Below, in pieces: positions 24,859-33,577 of a stretch of 64,000 nt of DNA (its first letter is position 1; each line of letters opens with the position of its first letter). Origin of the DNA: Porphyrobacter sp. (GTDB taxonomy: Bacteria > Pseudomonadota > Alphaproteobacteria > Sphingomonadales > Sphingomonadaceae); NCBI GenBank assembly GCA_017744315.1, contig JAGIBN010000005.1, positions 156,311 through 220,310 of the forward strand, given 5' to 3'. Both the position numbers and the translations under genes were made by a program. Below the pieces are notes generated by a model. It saw only the letters and a program-made list of their open reading frames with translations. It was not told where the DNA came from and searched no databases.

Positions 24859-25428
24859 ATGGCCATTCGCGAAATTTTGGAAGTGCCGGATTCCCGGCTG
24901 AAAACCGTGTCGACTCCGGTCGAGAAGTTCGACGACGAGCTCAAGGTGCTCGTCGAGGACATGTTCGAAACCATGTACGACGCCAACGGCATCGGTCTGG
25001 CGGCAATCCAGGTCGGCGTGCCCTTGCGCGTGCTGGTGATCGATCTTCAGCCTGAGGACCCGGACGCCGAGCCGGAAGAGTGCACCGCCCACGGCGGCCA
25101 TTCCCACACGCACCAGCCGCTCAAGAAAGAGCCGCGGATCTTCATCAATCCCGAGATCCTCGACCCGGCTGACGAGTTCAACGTCTACCAGGAAGGCTGC
25201 CTCTCGGTCCCCGACATCTACGCCGATGTCGAACGCCCCAAGACCTGCCGCGTCCGCTGGAAAGACCTCGAGGGCACCGTTCACTTGGAAGAGATGGAAG
25301 GCCTGATGGCCACGTGCATCCAGCACGAGATGGATCACCTCGAAGGCATCCTGTTCATCGAGCACCTGAGCCGGCTCAAGCGCAACATGGCGCTCAAGAA
25401 GCTCGAGAAGCTGCGCAAGGCAGCCTGA
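24859..25428 (+). CDS. def: Peptide deformylase with His-rich insertion
   Basis: Def removes the formyl group of nascent proteins using Fe(II) or Zn. All three motifs are present: GIGLAAIQVG, EGCLSVP (metal Cys) and QHEMDH (two metal His, catalytic Glu). The protein has 189 residues. Between strand VLVIDLQ and EPRIFINPE there is an extra stretch of about 25 residues containing ECTAHGGHSHTH, not present in the E. coli enzyme; it could bind metal. The ATG at 24859 gives the standard MAIREIL start; an upstream in-frame start adds three residues only. Confidence 0.96.
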   Translation: MAIREILEVPDSRLKTVSTPVEKFDDELKVLVEDMFETMYDANGIGLAAIQVGVPLRVLVIDLQPEDPDAEPEECTAHGGHSHTHQPLKKEPRIFINPEILDPADEFNVYQEGCLSVPDIYADVERPKTCRVRWKDLEGTVHLEEMEGLMATCIQHEMDHLEGILFIEHLSRLKRNMALKKLEKLRKAA

Positions 25429-25468
25429 AGGCCCAGCCTCCAACCCCTCTCGCGCGCGGGAGGGGTAC

Positions 25469-25882
25469 TCACGCTTCGGCGTGAACTTCCTGATTGAGCG
25501 CGATCAGCGCCTCACGGCAGTCGTTGGCGCATTCGCCGCACATGGCAGCGCAGCGGTGGCAGTGTGCATGTTCATGCCTCTCGCATTCCGCGCGGCAGAC
25601 ATCGCACGCCTCGATGCAAGCGGCGAGCATGGTGCGGATCAACTGCCGGTTGTGGTCGGTGCGGCGGCTGGCGACGCGATAGGTCGCGGTGCACACGTCC
25701 GCACAATCCATGCATAGCCGGATGCAGCGGCGCATGACCATGTCCTCGGCCGAGCAGGCATCGGCGCAGGAATTGCAGATCGCCGCGCAGTACATCGCGT
25801 GCCGGACGGCCATGCCCAGCGAGGGATTGTATTCGGCACCGACGTCAGGGTGCTCTGCAATCATTTTTTCGATCGACATCAT
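25469..25882 (-). CDS. Cys-rich four-helix-bundle copper-binding (Csp-like, DUF326) protein
   Basis: About 137 residues with 17 cysteines, mostly in pairs spaced C-x2-3-C along helices (YCAAICNSCADAC, RCIRLCMDCADVC, ACIEACDVCRAEC, CHRCAAMCGECANDC), plus several His. This matches copper storage proteins, whose four-helix bundle is lined with Cys that bind many Cu(I) ions. No signal peptide, so it would be the cytosolic (Csp3-like) type. AAAGGAG lies 5 bases before the ATG at 25882 and 8 before that at 25879; the more upstream ATG at 25897 precedes the ribosome site and is unlikely. Confidence 0.88.
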   Translation of the reverse strand: MMSIEKMIAEHPDVGAEYNPSLGMAVRHAMYCAAICNSCADACSAEDMVMRRCIRLCMDCADVCTATYRVASRRTDHNRQLIRTMLAACIEACDVCRAECERHEHAHCHRCAAMCGECANDCREALIALNQEVHAEA

Positions 25883-25943
25883 AGGCTCCTTTCCCATCGA
25901 CTGAGCGAACGATGGCCGGTGGCGTTCCGGAATTGACCTAAGA

Positions 25944-25972
25944 AAAGGGCCGCCCCATCGGAGCGGCCCTTT
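25944..25972 (-). terminator. Rho-independent terminator of the PEGA-like lipoprotein gene
   Basis: Arms AAAGGGCCGC and GCGGCCCTTT pair perfectly; on the minus strand the stem is followed by TTTTCTTAGG. It lies 30 bases past the stop at 26003. Nearly the same stem occurs at 26639-26665. Confidence 0.8.
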
Positions 25973-26002
25973 GAATTTGGGCAGTGATTGGAGATGATGG
26001 CG

Positions 26003-26536
26003 CTACTTGCTGCCGCCAGCTTCGGCCGTGTTCGTCGACGTGGCGATACCGGCTGCCTGGGCGCCGATACCCTCGGCAACGTCAGCCCGAACTTCGTCAT
26101 TGTGAGCCACAACCGTACCTGAGACCGTGCCTTCCTTGTCGAGCAGCACGGGCTCCTCCTGGGTGCCAAGCTTGGCCAGGCGGACGTGGAGCGGTTCGGG
26201 ATAGAGGTAGTTGGTCGAGCCATTGGCAGCGTCCACCGCCCCGCCGATGATACCGCCGAGCAGGATGTTCCCCGCCATCGCGCCACCGAGCCGGCTCTGC
26301 ACTAGTACGTAAGCCGGTTTGTAGCCCTCCTTGGTGATGTCGACCCGCAAGTCATTCCGCCGCTTGAGATTGAGCTCGCACGGAGAAACGCAGGTCGTGC
26401 CGTCGTTAAGGGCAATGTTGGCGCCGTCCGGATCGGTTCGAACGGTATAGTCCTGGCTGGTACCGTTGATGACCGTCGCGCAGCCGGACAACGCAATAGA
26501 CAGGCCCGCGAGGGCCACAGTGTGGCGCAGTTTCAT
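26003..26536 (-). CDS. Lipoprotein with PEGA-like domain
   Basis: The 177-residue protein begins MKLRHTVALAGLSIALSGCAT, with lipobox LSGC at residue 19. The next part, TVINGTSQDYTVRTDPDGANIAL...CELNLKRRNDLRVDITKEGYKP, resembles PEGA-type surface domains. A glycine-rich hydrophobic stretch follows (GGAMAGNILLGGIIGGAVDAANG), a feature I have seen in similar small lipoproteins. The C terminus is Ala/Thr rich. Flanked on both sides by near-identical terminators, so it is monocistronic. Envelope function unknown. Confidence 0.78.
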   Translation of the reverse strand: MKLRHTVALAGLSIALSGCATVINGTSQDYTVRTDPDGANIALNDGTTCVSPCELNLKRRNDLRVDITKEGYKPAYVLVQSRLGGAMAGNILLGGIIGGAVDAANGSTNYLYPEPLHVRLAKLGTQEEPVLLDKEGTVSGTVVAHNDEVRADVAEGIGAQAAGIATSTNTAEAGGSK

Positions 26537-26638
26537 GTATTTCCCCCCAAGAAGTCGCAACGAACGGCGACGTTGAGCTACATGACGCAGAAAGTGACCG
26601 CTACCAAGCCCGGATTTTAAAGCTCCGGCGGAAAAAGA

Positions 26639-26665
26639 AAGGGCCGCTCCACTGGAGCGGCCCTT
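26639..26665 (-). terminator. Rho-independent terminator of fhs
   Basis: Arms AAGGGCCGCTCC and GGAGCGGCCCTT form a perfect 12-base stem with a 3-base loop; on the minus strand it is followed by TTTCTTTTTCC. It lies 27 bases after the fhs stop. Confidence 0.85.
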
Positions 26666-26691
26666 CGATTTCCTACCGAGAGGATCGGTTC

Positions 26692-28359
26692 TTAGAACAG
26701 ACCTTCGATCACGCCGTTCTCGAGCCGGATCTTCTCGGCGCTCGGCACCTTGGGCAGGCCGGGCATGGTCATGATGTCGCCGCAGATCGCGACGATGAAG
26801 CCAGCGCCAGCCGCCAGGCGCACTTCGCGGACCGGCACCGTGTGGTGGGTCGGCGCGCCAAGCTGCGTCGGGTCGGTGGTGAAGCTGTACTGGGTCTTGG
26901 CCATGCAGATCGGCAGGTGGCCGAAGCCGTCCTTTTCCCACTGGTGCAGCTGGTTGCGGACCGAGGAGTCGGCGATCGCTTCGTCCGCGCGGTAGATGCG
27001 GGTGGCGATCGTGTTGATCTTCTCGAACAGCGGCATTTCCGACGGGTAGAGCGGAGCGAACTGCGACTGGCCGCTCTCGGCGATCTCGACCACGCGCTTG
27101 GCGAGTTCCTCGGTGCCGGCGCTGCCGTTGGCCCAGTGCGTGCAGACGAAGGCTTCGCTGCCAACCGCGGCGACCGCGTCCCTGATGGCCTGCACTTCGG
27201 CTTCGGTGTCGGTGATGAAGTTGTTGATCGCCACGACTGCCGGCACGCCGAACTGCTTCACGTTCTCGATGTGGCGGAGCAGGTTCACGACGCCCTTCTT
27301 CACCGCCTCGACGTCTTCCTTGCCGAGGTCGGCCTTGGCGACGCCGCCGTTCATCTTGAGCGCGCGCACGGTGGCGACGATCACCGCTGCAGACGGCTTG
27401 AGGTCCGCCTTGCGGCACTTGATGTCGAAGAACTTCTCAGCGCCGAGGTCGGCACCGAAGCCGGCTTCGGTCACGACGTAGTCGGCGAGCTTGAGCGCGG
27501 TCCGGGTCGCGGTCACCGAGTTACAACCGTGGGCGATGTTGGCGAACGGGCCGCCGTGGATGAACGCCGGGTTGTTCTCCAGCGTCTGCACCAGGTTCGG
27601 CTGGATCGCGCTCTTGAGCAGCACGGTCATCGCGCCATGGGCGTTGATGTCGCGAGCGCGCACGGCGGTCTTGTCGCGGCGGTAACCGATGATGATGTTG
27701 CCGATCGATTCCTCGAGGTCTTCGATCGAGGTGGCGAGGCACAGGATCGCCATGATTTCGGAAGCGACGGTGATGTCGAAGCCGGTTTCACGCGGGTAGC
27801 CGTTCGAAACGCCGCCCAGCGAGTTGACGATCTGGCGCAGCGCGCGGTCGTTCATGTCGAGCACGCGGCGCCAGGTGATGCGGCGGGTGTCGATCTCGAG
27901 CGCGTTGCCCCAGTAGATGTGGTTGTCGATCATCGCGCTCAGCAGGTTGTGCGCGCTGGTGATCGCGTGGAAATCGCCGGTGAAGTGGAGGTTGATGTCT
28001 TCCATCGGCACGACCTGGGCATAGCCGCCGCCGGCCGCGCCGCCCTTGACGCCGAAGCACGGGCCGAGGCTCGGTTCGCGCAGGCAGACGATCGAGTTCT
28101 TGCCGATGCGGTTGAGGCCGTCGTTGAGGCCGACCGAAGTGGTGGTCTTGCCTTCACCCGCCGGAGTCGGGTTGATGGCGGTGACGAGGATCAGCTTGCC
28201 GTCTTGCTTGCCGGCCTGCTGATTGATCCAGTCCATCGAAATCTTCGCCTTGAAGCGGCCATAGGGCTCAAGCGATTCATCGGGGATGCCCAGGCGGGCG
28301 CCGATTTCAGTAATCGGCTTCATCTTGGCTGCGCGGGCGATCTCGATATCGGTGGCCAT
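26692..28359 (-). CDS. fhs: Formate-tetrahydrofolate ligase
   Basis: Fhs makes 10-formyl-THF from formate, THF and ATP. The 555-residue protein has the P-loop [50 protein letters not shown], and [17 protein letters not shown]. The start [11 protein letters not shown] at 28359 fits the family; open frame upstream (to 28443) does not. It stands alone between a terminator and the divergent rmuC. The product also feeds Fmt and purine synthesis. Confidence 0.97.
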   Translation of the reverse strand: MATDIEIARAAKMKPITEIGARLGIPDESLEPYGRFKAKISMDWINQQAGKQDGKLILVTAINPTPAGEGKTTTSVGLNDGLNRIGKNSIVCLREPSLGPCFGVKGGAAGGGYAQVVPMEDINLHFTGDFHAITSAHNLLSAMIDNHIYWGNALEIDTRRITWRRVLDMNDRALRQIVNSLGGVSNGYPRETGFDITVASEIMAILCLATSIEDLEESIGNIIIGYRRDKTAVRARDINAHGAMTVLLKSAIQPNLVQTLENNPAFIHGGPFANIAHGCNSVTATRTALKLADYVVTEAGFGADLGAEKFFDIKCRKADLKPSAAVIVATVRALKMNGGVAKADLGKEDVEAVKKGVVNLLRHIENVKQFGVPAVVAINNFITDTEAEVQAIRDAVAAVGSEAFVCTHWANGSAGTEELAKRVVEIAESGQSQFAPLYPSEMPLFEKINTIATRIYRADEAIADSSVRNQLHQWEKDGFGHLPICMAKTQYSFTTDPTQLGAPTHHTVPVREVRLAAGAGFIVAICGDIMTMPGLPKVPSAEKIRLENGVIEGLF

Positions 28360-28415
28360 GAGGCGTCCTCTTCCGGTTGCTGGCCCGCGACGGGTGCGGG
28401 CGATATTTGGTCGTG

Positions 28416-28449
28416 AATTTTCGCAATCACGAAATTTTCGCAATCACGA
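28416..28449. repeat. 17-base perfect tandem repeat in fhs-rmuC divergent region
   Basis: AATTTTCGCAATCACGA occurs twice in direct succession. The first copy with the preceding TCGTGA also makes an inverted repeat (28411-28416 with 28427-28432). It lies 57 bases upstream of the fhs start, in the shared control region, so it may be a binding site or a recent slippage duplication. Confidence 0.7.
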
Positions 28450-28602
28450 ATTTGTAAGTGGGCCATACAATCTTACGGGCGGGATGCTCAAGCGGGAATC
28501 TTGCAGCTGGGCGCGATGATCGGGGGATCGAGCTCGGCGGAGCCTTGCAATGTAGGATTTTGGCGAATAAGTTCCCTTTTCGTTCTCATATTCGGGTGTT
28601 TG

Positions 28603-29970
28603 GTGGAACCGCTTCTCCTCATTTTCATGGCCCTCGTCGCATTGGTGATCGGTGCAGTGCTTGGCTGGTTCGCCGGATCGCGCCCTGTCGCGGACTGGAA
28701 GGCGCGCTTTGTCGAGCAGGAAGCAGCGACGAAGGAGCGGGAAGGGCAGTTCAAGCAGGCGGTCGCAGAACTCGGGCAGTCGCGGATCGAGGTCGCGACG
28801 CTGAAAGCCAACGTCGAGAATTTCGACAAACAGATGGCGTTGGTCAACGAAACGCGGGACCAGATGCTCGCCCAGTTCAAAGCGACGGGCGGCGAAGTGC
28901 TGTCGAAGGCGCAGGAGGATTTCCTCAAGCGCGCGGAAGAGCGGTTCGGCAATTCGGAGAAGGCCAACAAGGAAGCGGTTTCCGCCCTGCTCGAACCGGT
29001 CAACCAGCGGCTCAAGAGCTACGAGGAACAGGTGCGCGTGCTGGAAAGCCAGCGCGTTGATGCGTTCGGCCAGTTGACCGGCCTGATCCAATCGATGCGC
29101 GAAGGGCAGGAAGCCGTGCGCAGCGCGGCGCAGCAGCTCGGCAACAGCTTGCGCAACGCGCCGAAGGCACGCGGCCGCTGGGGCGAGCAGCAGCTCAAGA
29201 ACGTCCTCGAGCAATGCGGGCTCGCCGAGCATACCGACTTCGTCACTGAGCATTCGGTAGACACCGAGGAGGGGCGCCTGCGTCCCGACGCGATCGTTCG
29301 CATTCCCGGCAACAAGCTGTTGGTGATCGACGCCAAGGTTTCGCTCAACGCATATCAGGAAGCTTTCGAAGCGAGCGACGATGCCGAGCGGGTTCGCCAT
29401 CTCGATCTGCATGCAGCTTCGATGCGCAACCACATCCAAACGCTGGGGGCCAAGAGCTACCAGAGCCAGTTCGAGGAAGCGCCCGACTACGTGCTGATGT
29501 TCGTGCCGGGCGAGCACTTCATCGCCGCGGCGCTCGAACACGATCCGCGCTTGTGGGACTTCGCCTTCGAACGGCGCGTTCTGCTGGCGAGCCCGACCAA
29601 CCTCGTTGCCATCTGCCGCACGGTGGCGCAGGTCTGGCGTCAGGACGGCCTGGCGCGCGAGGCTCGCGAAATCGGCCGCATGGGTGGCGAACTTTACGAC
29701 CGCCTGGCGGTCTCGGCCGAGCACCTCAAGCGGGTCGGTTCGGGGCTTGAGACGGCGGTCGGCAACTACAACAAATTCGTCGGAAGCTTCGAACGCAACG
29801 TGCTCTCGGCCGGGCGGAGGCTGCGGGAAAAGCACATCGAGATAGGCAAGCGGGAGATCGACGAAGTACCGGTGGTCGAAAGCGCTCCGCGTTACGGCGC
29901 GGCCGACGATGTCCCGACACCGCGACTAGTCGACACTTCTGACGAGGACGAGGTCCGGAACGCGGGATGA
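28603..29970 (+). CDS. rmuC: DNA recombination protein RmuC
   Basis: RmuC limits inversion at short inverted repeats and resembles a nuclease. The protein has an N-terminal membrane anchor (LLLIFMALVALVIGAVLGWFAG), a long coiled coil (about residues 25-150, rich in KEREGQFKQAV and EEQVRVLESQR), and the restriction-endonuclease-like core RGRWGEQQLKNVLEQCGL, LRPDAIVRIPGNKLLVIDAKVSLNAY. The start is uncertain: GTG 28603 gives a normal N terminus of 455 residues; TTG 28501 and ATG 28627 are alternatives. It overlaps the next gene by four bases. Confidence 0.92.
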   Translation: MEPLLLIFMALVALVIGAVLGWFAGSRPVADWKARFVEQEAATKEREGQFKQAVAELGQSRIEVATLKANVENFDKQMALVNETRDQMLAQFKATGGEVLSKAQEDFLKRAEERFGNSEKANKEAVSALLEPVNQRLKSYEEQVRVLESQRVDAFGQLTGLIQSMREGQEAVRSAAQQLGNSLRNAPKARGRWGEQQLKNVLEQCGLAEHTDFVTEHSVDTEEGRLRPDAIVRIPGNKLLVIDAKVSLNAYQEAFEASDDAERVRHLDLHAASMRNHIQTLGAKSYQSQFEEAPDYVLMFVPGEHFIAAALEHDPRLWDFAFERRVLLASPTNLVAICRTVAQVWRQDGLAREAREIGRMGGELYDRLAVSAEHLKRVGSGLETAVGNYNKFVGSFERNVLSAGRRLREKHIEIGKREIDEVPVVESAPRYGAADDVPTPRLVDTSDEDEVRNAG

Positions 29971-30599
29971 AGCGGCTGCTCCTCCCGGCGCTGCTTCTTA
30001 CATTACTCGTCTGCTCAGAGAGTGCGCTCGCCGAAGGTGAGTGGGCGCCGCAGGACACCTGCTCCAAAGTCGAAGGCGCCGGGCCGTTCCTTGAAAGCCT
30101 AACCAAGGCCGTTGCCGCCCGCGACCGGGATGCGCTGGTCGCGCTTGCGGCAGACGATATCGAACTCGACTTCAGCGGCGGCGAAGGGGCCGACGAACTA
30201 CGCTCGCGGCTCGGCGCAGGGCCGGGCCTGTGGGACGAGCTCGACAAGCTCCTCACTCTCGGCTGCTCGGCGAATCCAGATGGTGGCCTGACCATCCCGT
30301 GGATCTTCGATCAGGACCTCGGTGACGTCGATCCGTTCACCACCTTTCTGGTTATCGCGGCGAACGAGCCGGTCCTGTCAGAGCCGAGCGCCTCGGCGCG
30401 AGAAATCGGCAAAGTGTCGTGGGAACTGGTGGACAACGAGACGTTCGATCACGAGCGGCCGTTCCAGGCCGTCACTCTGGCCGATGGCCGCGAGGGCTAC
30501 ATAGCTACAGCCAGGCTCCGTTCGGTTATCGACTTTCGCCTGATCGCAGCGCGTCAGGGTGGGCGCTTGAAAATCACCGCGCTGATCGCGGGCGACTAG
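29967..30599 (+). CDS. Secreted protein with putative SH3-like domain
   Basis: The 210-residue protein has a signal peptide (LLLPALLLTLLVCSESALA). Residues about 40-120 form an acidic helical region; about 128-185 (FLVIAANEPVLSEPSASAREIGKVSWELV...GREGYIATARLRSVID) resemble a bacterial SH3 domain, including the usual G-Y-I-ending. Start is coupled to rmuC by ATGA overlap. Its stop overlaps the stop of the convergent methyltransferase gene. Role unknown; SH3b domains often bind peptidoglycan or metal. Confidence 0.72.
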   Translation: MKRLLLPALLLTLLVCSESALAEGEWAPQDTCSKVEGAGPFLESLTKAVAARDRDALVALAADDIELDFSGGEGADELRSRLGAGPGLWDELDKLLTLGCSANPDGGLTIPWIFDQDLGDVDPFTTFLVIAANEPVLSEPSASAREIGKVSWELVDNETFDHERPFQAVTLADGREGYIATARLRSVIDFRLIAARQGGRLKITALIAGD

Positions 30600-31405
30600 C
30601 TCGGTTGAGCGTCCAGCTTCGCCAACACTTCATAAGCCAGCACCGCACCCGCCACCGCGGCGTTGAGGCTATCCGCGCGCCCGAGCATCGGCATGGTCAC
30701 GCGAAGATCGCAGGCCACTTCGTACTCTTCGGGCAGTCCGCGCGATTCATTGCCGACCATGATGAAGCACGGTCCCGCGTAGGGCGCCTCGCGATAGGGC
30801 AGGGCATCCCGCAGACTCGCGGCGACCAACTGCCCCGGGCCAGAGCGCAGCCACGGCAAGAACTCATCCCAGCGGGCCAGCGCCACTTGCTGCGTGAAGA
30901 TCGCCCCCATGCTCGCGCGAACCGCTTCGACCGAGAACGGGTCCGCGCTGTCGTCGAGCAAGATCAGCCCGCCGGCGCCCACCGCGTCACCCGTGCGCAG
31001 CATGGTGCCCAGGTTACCCGGATCGCGCAGCGCCTGGGCCACGAGCCAGATCGGCGACCGGCTCCGATCGAGCGCTTCGAGCGACGTGTCGAATTCGGCA
31101 AAGACCCCGGCGACGGCCTGGGGGTTGTCCTTGCCGCTGATCTTGGAAAGAATGTCCGCACTGGTTTCGACAATCTCGCCGCCGGCCCGCTCCACCTCGG
31201 CCTCAAGGGCGTCGAGAAGGGGGTGAGGGTCGCGCTGGTCGGCCATGACGAGCATTTCGGGCAACCGCCCGCATTCGCGCGCATCGGTCAGCAGCCGCAG
31301 GCCCTCGGCGAGAAACTTGCCTTCGCGCTTGCGGTGCTTCTTGTCCCTCAACGAGCGAAGGTACTTCACCGTGGGATTGGAAAATCCGGTTATCGTGCGG
31401 CGCAT
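30596..31405 (-). CDS. TrmH/SpoU family RNA 2'-O-methyltransferase
   Basis: The 269-residue SPOUT enzyme has an N-terminal RNA-binding domain (SNPTVKYLRSLRDKKHRKREGKFL) and the three SpoU motifs: RDPGNLGTMLRTGDAVGA, IMVGNESRGLPEE and VTMPMLGRADSLNAAVAGAVLAYE, which form the knotted SAM site. It could modify rRNA or tRNA; subfamily not assigned. It begins 24 bases after ptsH and may be the last gene of the chvI-ptsH operon. Confidence 0.93.
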   Translation of the reverse strand: MRRTITGFSNPTVKYLRSLRDKKHRKREGKFLAEGLRLLTDARECGRLPEMLVMADQRDPHPLLDALEAEVERAGGEIVETSADILSKISGKDNPQAVAGVFAEFDTSLEALDRSRSPIWLVAQALRDPGNLGTMLRTGDAVGAGGLILLDDSADPFSVEAVRASMGAIFTQQVALARWDEFLPWLRSGPGQLVAASLRDALPYREAPYAGPCFIMVGNESRGLPEEYEVACDLRVTMPMLGRADSLNAAVAGAVLAYEVLAKLDAQPS

Positions 31406-31429
31406 GTCGTCTGGATCCAGTGCGAAGGA

Positions 31430-31732
31430 TTAGTCCTCGCCGAAACCGTCCATGACGAGGGCGGTGAGTTCTTCAAGCCGCTGTTCGGCCTCAAGCCCGC
31501 TGACGCAAAGCTGGACGGTGTCGCCTTTTGCAGCGCCGAGCATCATCAGGCCGAGGATCGATCCTCCGGCGGCGCAGTGGCCATCCTTGGAAACGCGCAC
31601 GTCGCTCCCTTCCATCCCGGCAACGGCAGCGACGAACTTGGCGCTCGCACGCGCATGGAGGCCGCGCTTGTTGACGATCATGACTTCGCGGCAGGTCTCT
31701 CCCAAGTCCCTGTCTCCCTCGGTTCTTGTCAC
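31430..31732 (-). CDS. ptsH: Phosphocarrier protein HPr
   Basis: HPr accepts phosphate from enzyme I at H26 (IVNKRGLHARAS) and passes it to EIIA. The regulatory serine phosphorylated by HprK is S58 in AAGGSILGLMMLGA. The 100-residue protein has a slightly extended N terminus (about 15 residues before the beta-alpha fold). It overlaps the EIIA gene by four bases. No EIIB or EIIC is near, so this is a regulatory PTS. Confidence 0.95.
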   Translation of the reverse strand: MTRTEGDRDLGETCREVMIVNKRGLHARASAKFVAAVAGMEGSDVRVSKDGHCAAGGSILGLMMLGAAKGDTVQLCVSGLEAEQRLEELTALVMDGFGED

Positions 31733-32133
31733 GCCTCCTGGCCGAGAAACTCGGAGGCGATCGTGATGTAGTTGCGTCCCGCATCGCGCGCAGCCTTGGC
31801 CGCGGAGGCGAGGTCCATATCCTTGCGCGCGCCGGCGAGGCGAATGAGCATGGGAAGGTTGATCCCGGCGATGACTTCGGTCTTGCCGCTCTTCAGCAGG
31901 GAAATCGCGAGATTGGAGGGCGTGCCGCCGAACAGGTCGGTGAGAAGCACCGCGCCGCTGCCGGAATCGACCTGCTTGATCGCACGGGCGATTTCCTTGC
32001 GGCGTGCCTCCATGTCGTCATGCGGGCCGATGCAGACGGTAGCGACGTCGGCCTGTTTGCCGACGACATGCTCCATCGCATGAACAAACTCCTCGGCCAA
32101 TTGGCCGTGGGTCACCAGAATCATACCGATCAT
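31729..32133 (-). CDS. PTS EIIA, mannose/fructose family
   Basis: The 134-residue protein has the EIIA-Man fold with the phospho-accepting His9 in MILVTHGQLAEEF, followed by TVCIGPHDDMEARR and LLTDLFGGTPSNLAISLL. In alphaproteobacteria this protein works with HPr and HprK in regulation instead of sugar uptake. It is between rapZ (73 bases) and ptsH (overlap). Confidence 0.93.
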   Translation of the reverse strand: MIGMILVTHGQLAEEFVHAMEHVVGKQADVATVCIGPHDDMEARRKEIARAIKQVDSGSGAVLLTDLFGGTPSNLAISLLKSGKTEVIAGINLPMLIRLAGARKDMDLASAAKAARDAGRNYITIASEFLGQEA

Positions 32134-32206
32134 TTGGGGCAGCGACTCACGAAAAGCGGGCTCGCAATCAGGACGTTCCCTTGCGTCCGGACCAGAAACA
32201 AACAGG

Positions 32207-33112
32207 TCACGACTGTTGCGGCCCTTCGATCATCTCGGCAGTCCGCGACCCTAAGTTGCGGTGCAGCACAGTGGGCGAAAACCCTCCTTCGCGCAAGGCC
32301 TCGGCTATACTTTCAGCGACAAACACGGACCTATGTCTGCCACCGGTGCAGCCGAACGCGATGTTAACATAAGTTTTCCCCTGCGCGGCATAGCGCGGTA
32401 GCAGTTCGAGCAGCAGATCGCGGATGCGAACGAAGGCCGACTCGAAGGCCGGATCCTTGCGAATATGCTCTCCCACCCCGCTATCCAGGCCGGTCTGCAG
32501 GCGCAGTTCCGGGTCCCAGTGCGGATTATCGAGGAAGCGAACGTCGAACACCAGATCGGCGACCGGAGGCATGCCCCGAGCAAAGCCGAAGCTCGACACG
32601 GTGATCGTCATGTCTCGCGGCGCATCCTGGGCGAACAGTTCGCGAATGCGCTGCTGAAGGTCGTTGCTGGAGAAGTTGGTCGTATCGATCAACACGTCCG
32701 CCCATCGGCGCAGAGGAGCCATCAGCTCGCGCTCGGCCGCTATGCCCATCGCCACCGGAAGATCGTGGGCGAGGGCGTGGCGGCGCCTTGTCTCATTGAA
32801 GCGCCGTTCAAGCTCGTGACCCGAGCAGTCGAGAAACACCGTGGTCACATCCACGTCGTCTCGAGTGAGGAGCTTTTTGACCAACTCGATGATCGTTTCC
32901 GGAACGAACCCTCTTGTCCGGCAGTCGAACCCTATTGCGAGCGATTGTTCGGCGGGTTCAGTGCTGACCAGGCGTTGGAGCAGGCGGATCGGGAAATTGT
33001 CGATCGCTTCCCAGCCGAGGTCCTCAAGTTCGCGCAGCGCGGTCGACTTCCCGGCACCGAGCATACCGGTGACAAGGACGATCCGCTGCCGACTGGGAGA
33101 CTCGCTGGACAT
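32207..33112 (-). CDS. rapZ: RNase adapter protein RapZ (UPF0042)
   Basis: RapZ is a P-loop nucleotide- and RNA-binding protein; in E. coli it targets GlmZ sRNA to RNase E. The 301 residues show Walker A GMLGAGKST (16-24), FDCRTRGF, VADLVFDVRFLDNPHWDPELR and the C-terminal GCTGGRHRSVFVAE. In alphaproteobacteria its RNA target is unknown. Located between hprK (45 bases) and the EIIA gene. Confidence 0.96.
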   Translation of the reverse strand: MSSESPSRQRIVLVTGMLGAGKSTALRELEDLGWEAIDNFPIRLLQRLVSTEPAEQSLAIGFDCRTRGFVPETIIELVKKLLTRDDVDVTTVFLDCSGHELERRFNETRRRHALAHDLPVAMGIAAERELMAPLRRWADVLIDTTNFSSNDLQQRIRELFAQDAPRDMTITVSSFGFARGMPPVADLVFDVRFLDNPHWDPELRLQTGLDSGVGEHIRKDPAFESAFVRIRDLLLELLPRYAAQGKTYVNIAFGCTGGRHRSVFVAESIAEALREGGFSPTVLHRNLGSRTAEMIEGPQQS

Positions 33113-33157
33113 CCGAGGCGCTTTGCCCCTCCGCGCGCCAATTGTGAAGAGGGCCGA

Positions 33158-33577
33158 TCAGGGCGTCCCATGGAGGGTCAGCGCCCACTCAGCTCGGAGC
33201 GCGAGCGCGAGGTTGTCGGGATAGAGCCGCACGAACGGGACCTTGATGCCGTGCAAGGTGATCGCCTCGACCGTTTCGGGCAATCTCGGGGCGCTCGGAT
33301 CGAGTTGCACGATCAACGCTATCGGCGCCGGTTCGGCGGGCAGATTGAGAAGGCCGACGTTGCGGATCTCCAGCAGTCCGGTGATGTTCGGCGGGGGCAG
33401 GGCCCATAGGCGTCCCTGACGGGTTTCGAGCATCACCCCGTCATCGCCGACCAGGGTCGCACCCCGATCTATCAGTGCGAGCGCCAGCGTCGACTTGCCG
33501 CTGCCCGGCGGCCCCTCGATCAGCAGGGCGCGCCCCTTGATGGCGACGCAAGTCGCCTGATGGGGGGCCGGGGTCAT
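33158..33577 (-). CDS. hprK: HPr kinase/phosphorylase, short alphaproteobacterial form
   Basis: This 139-residue HprK consists only of the kinase domain, with Walker A GPPGSGKST (22-30) and the GDDGVML segment; the N-terminal domain of Firmicute HprK is absent, as usual in this class, so it is not truncated. It should phosphorylate HPr at the serine site. The ATG at 33577 overlaps the chvG stop (ATGA); the slightly longer open frame from 33604 is less likely. Confidence 0.93.
   Translation of the reverse strand: MTPAPHQATCVAIKGRALLIEGPPGSGKSTLALALIDRGATLVGDDGVMLETRQGRLWALPPPNITGLLEIRNVGLLNLPAEPAPIALIVQLDPSAPRLPETVEAITLHGIKVPFVRLYPDNLALALRAEWALTLHGTP

Noticed and set aside
26842..28416. 524-codon open frame opposite fhs
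   Set aside because: Antisense shadow of a highly conserved gene; translation has no recognisable domain.
33158..33577. HprK as a truncated pseudogene
   Set aside because: The single-domain short form is the normal alphaproteobacterial version; the P-loop and reading frame are intact.
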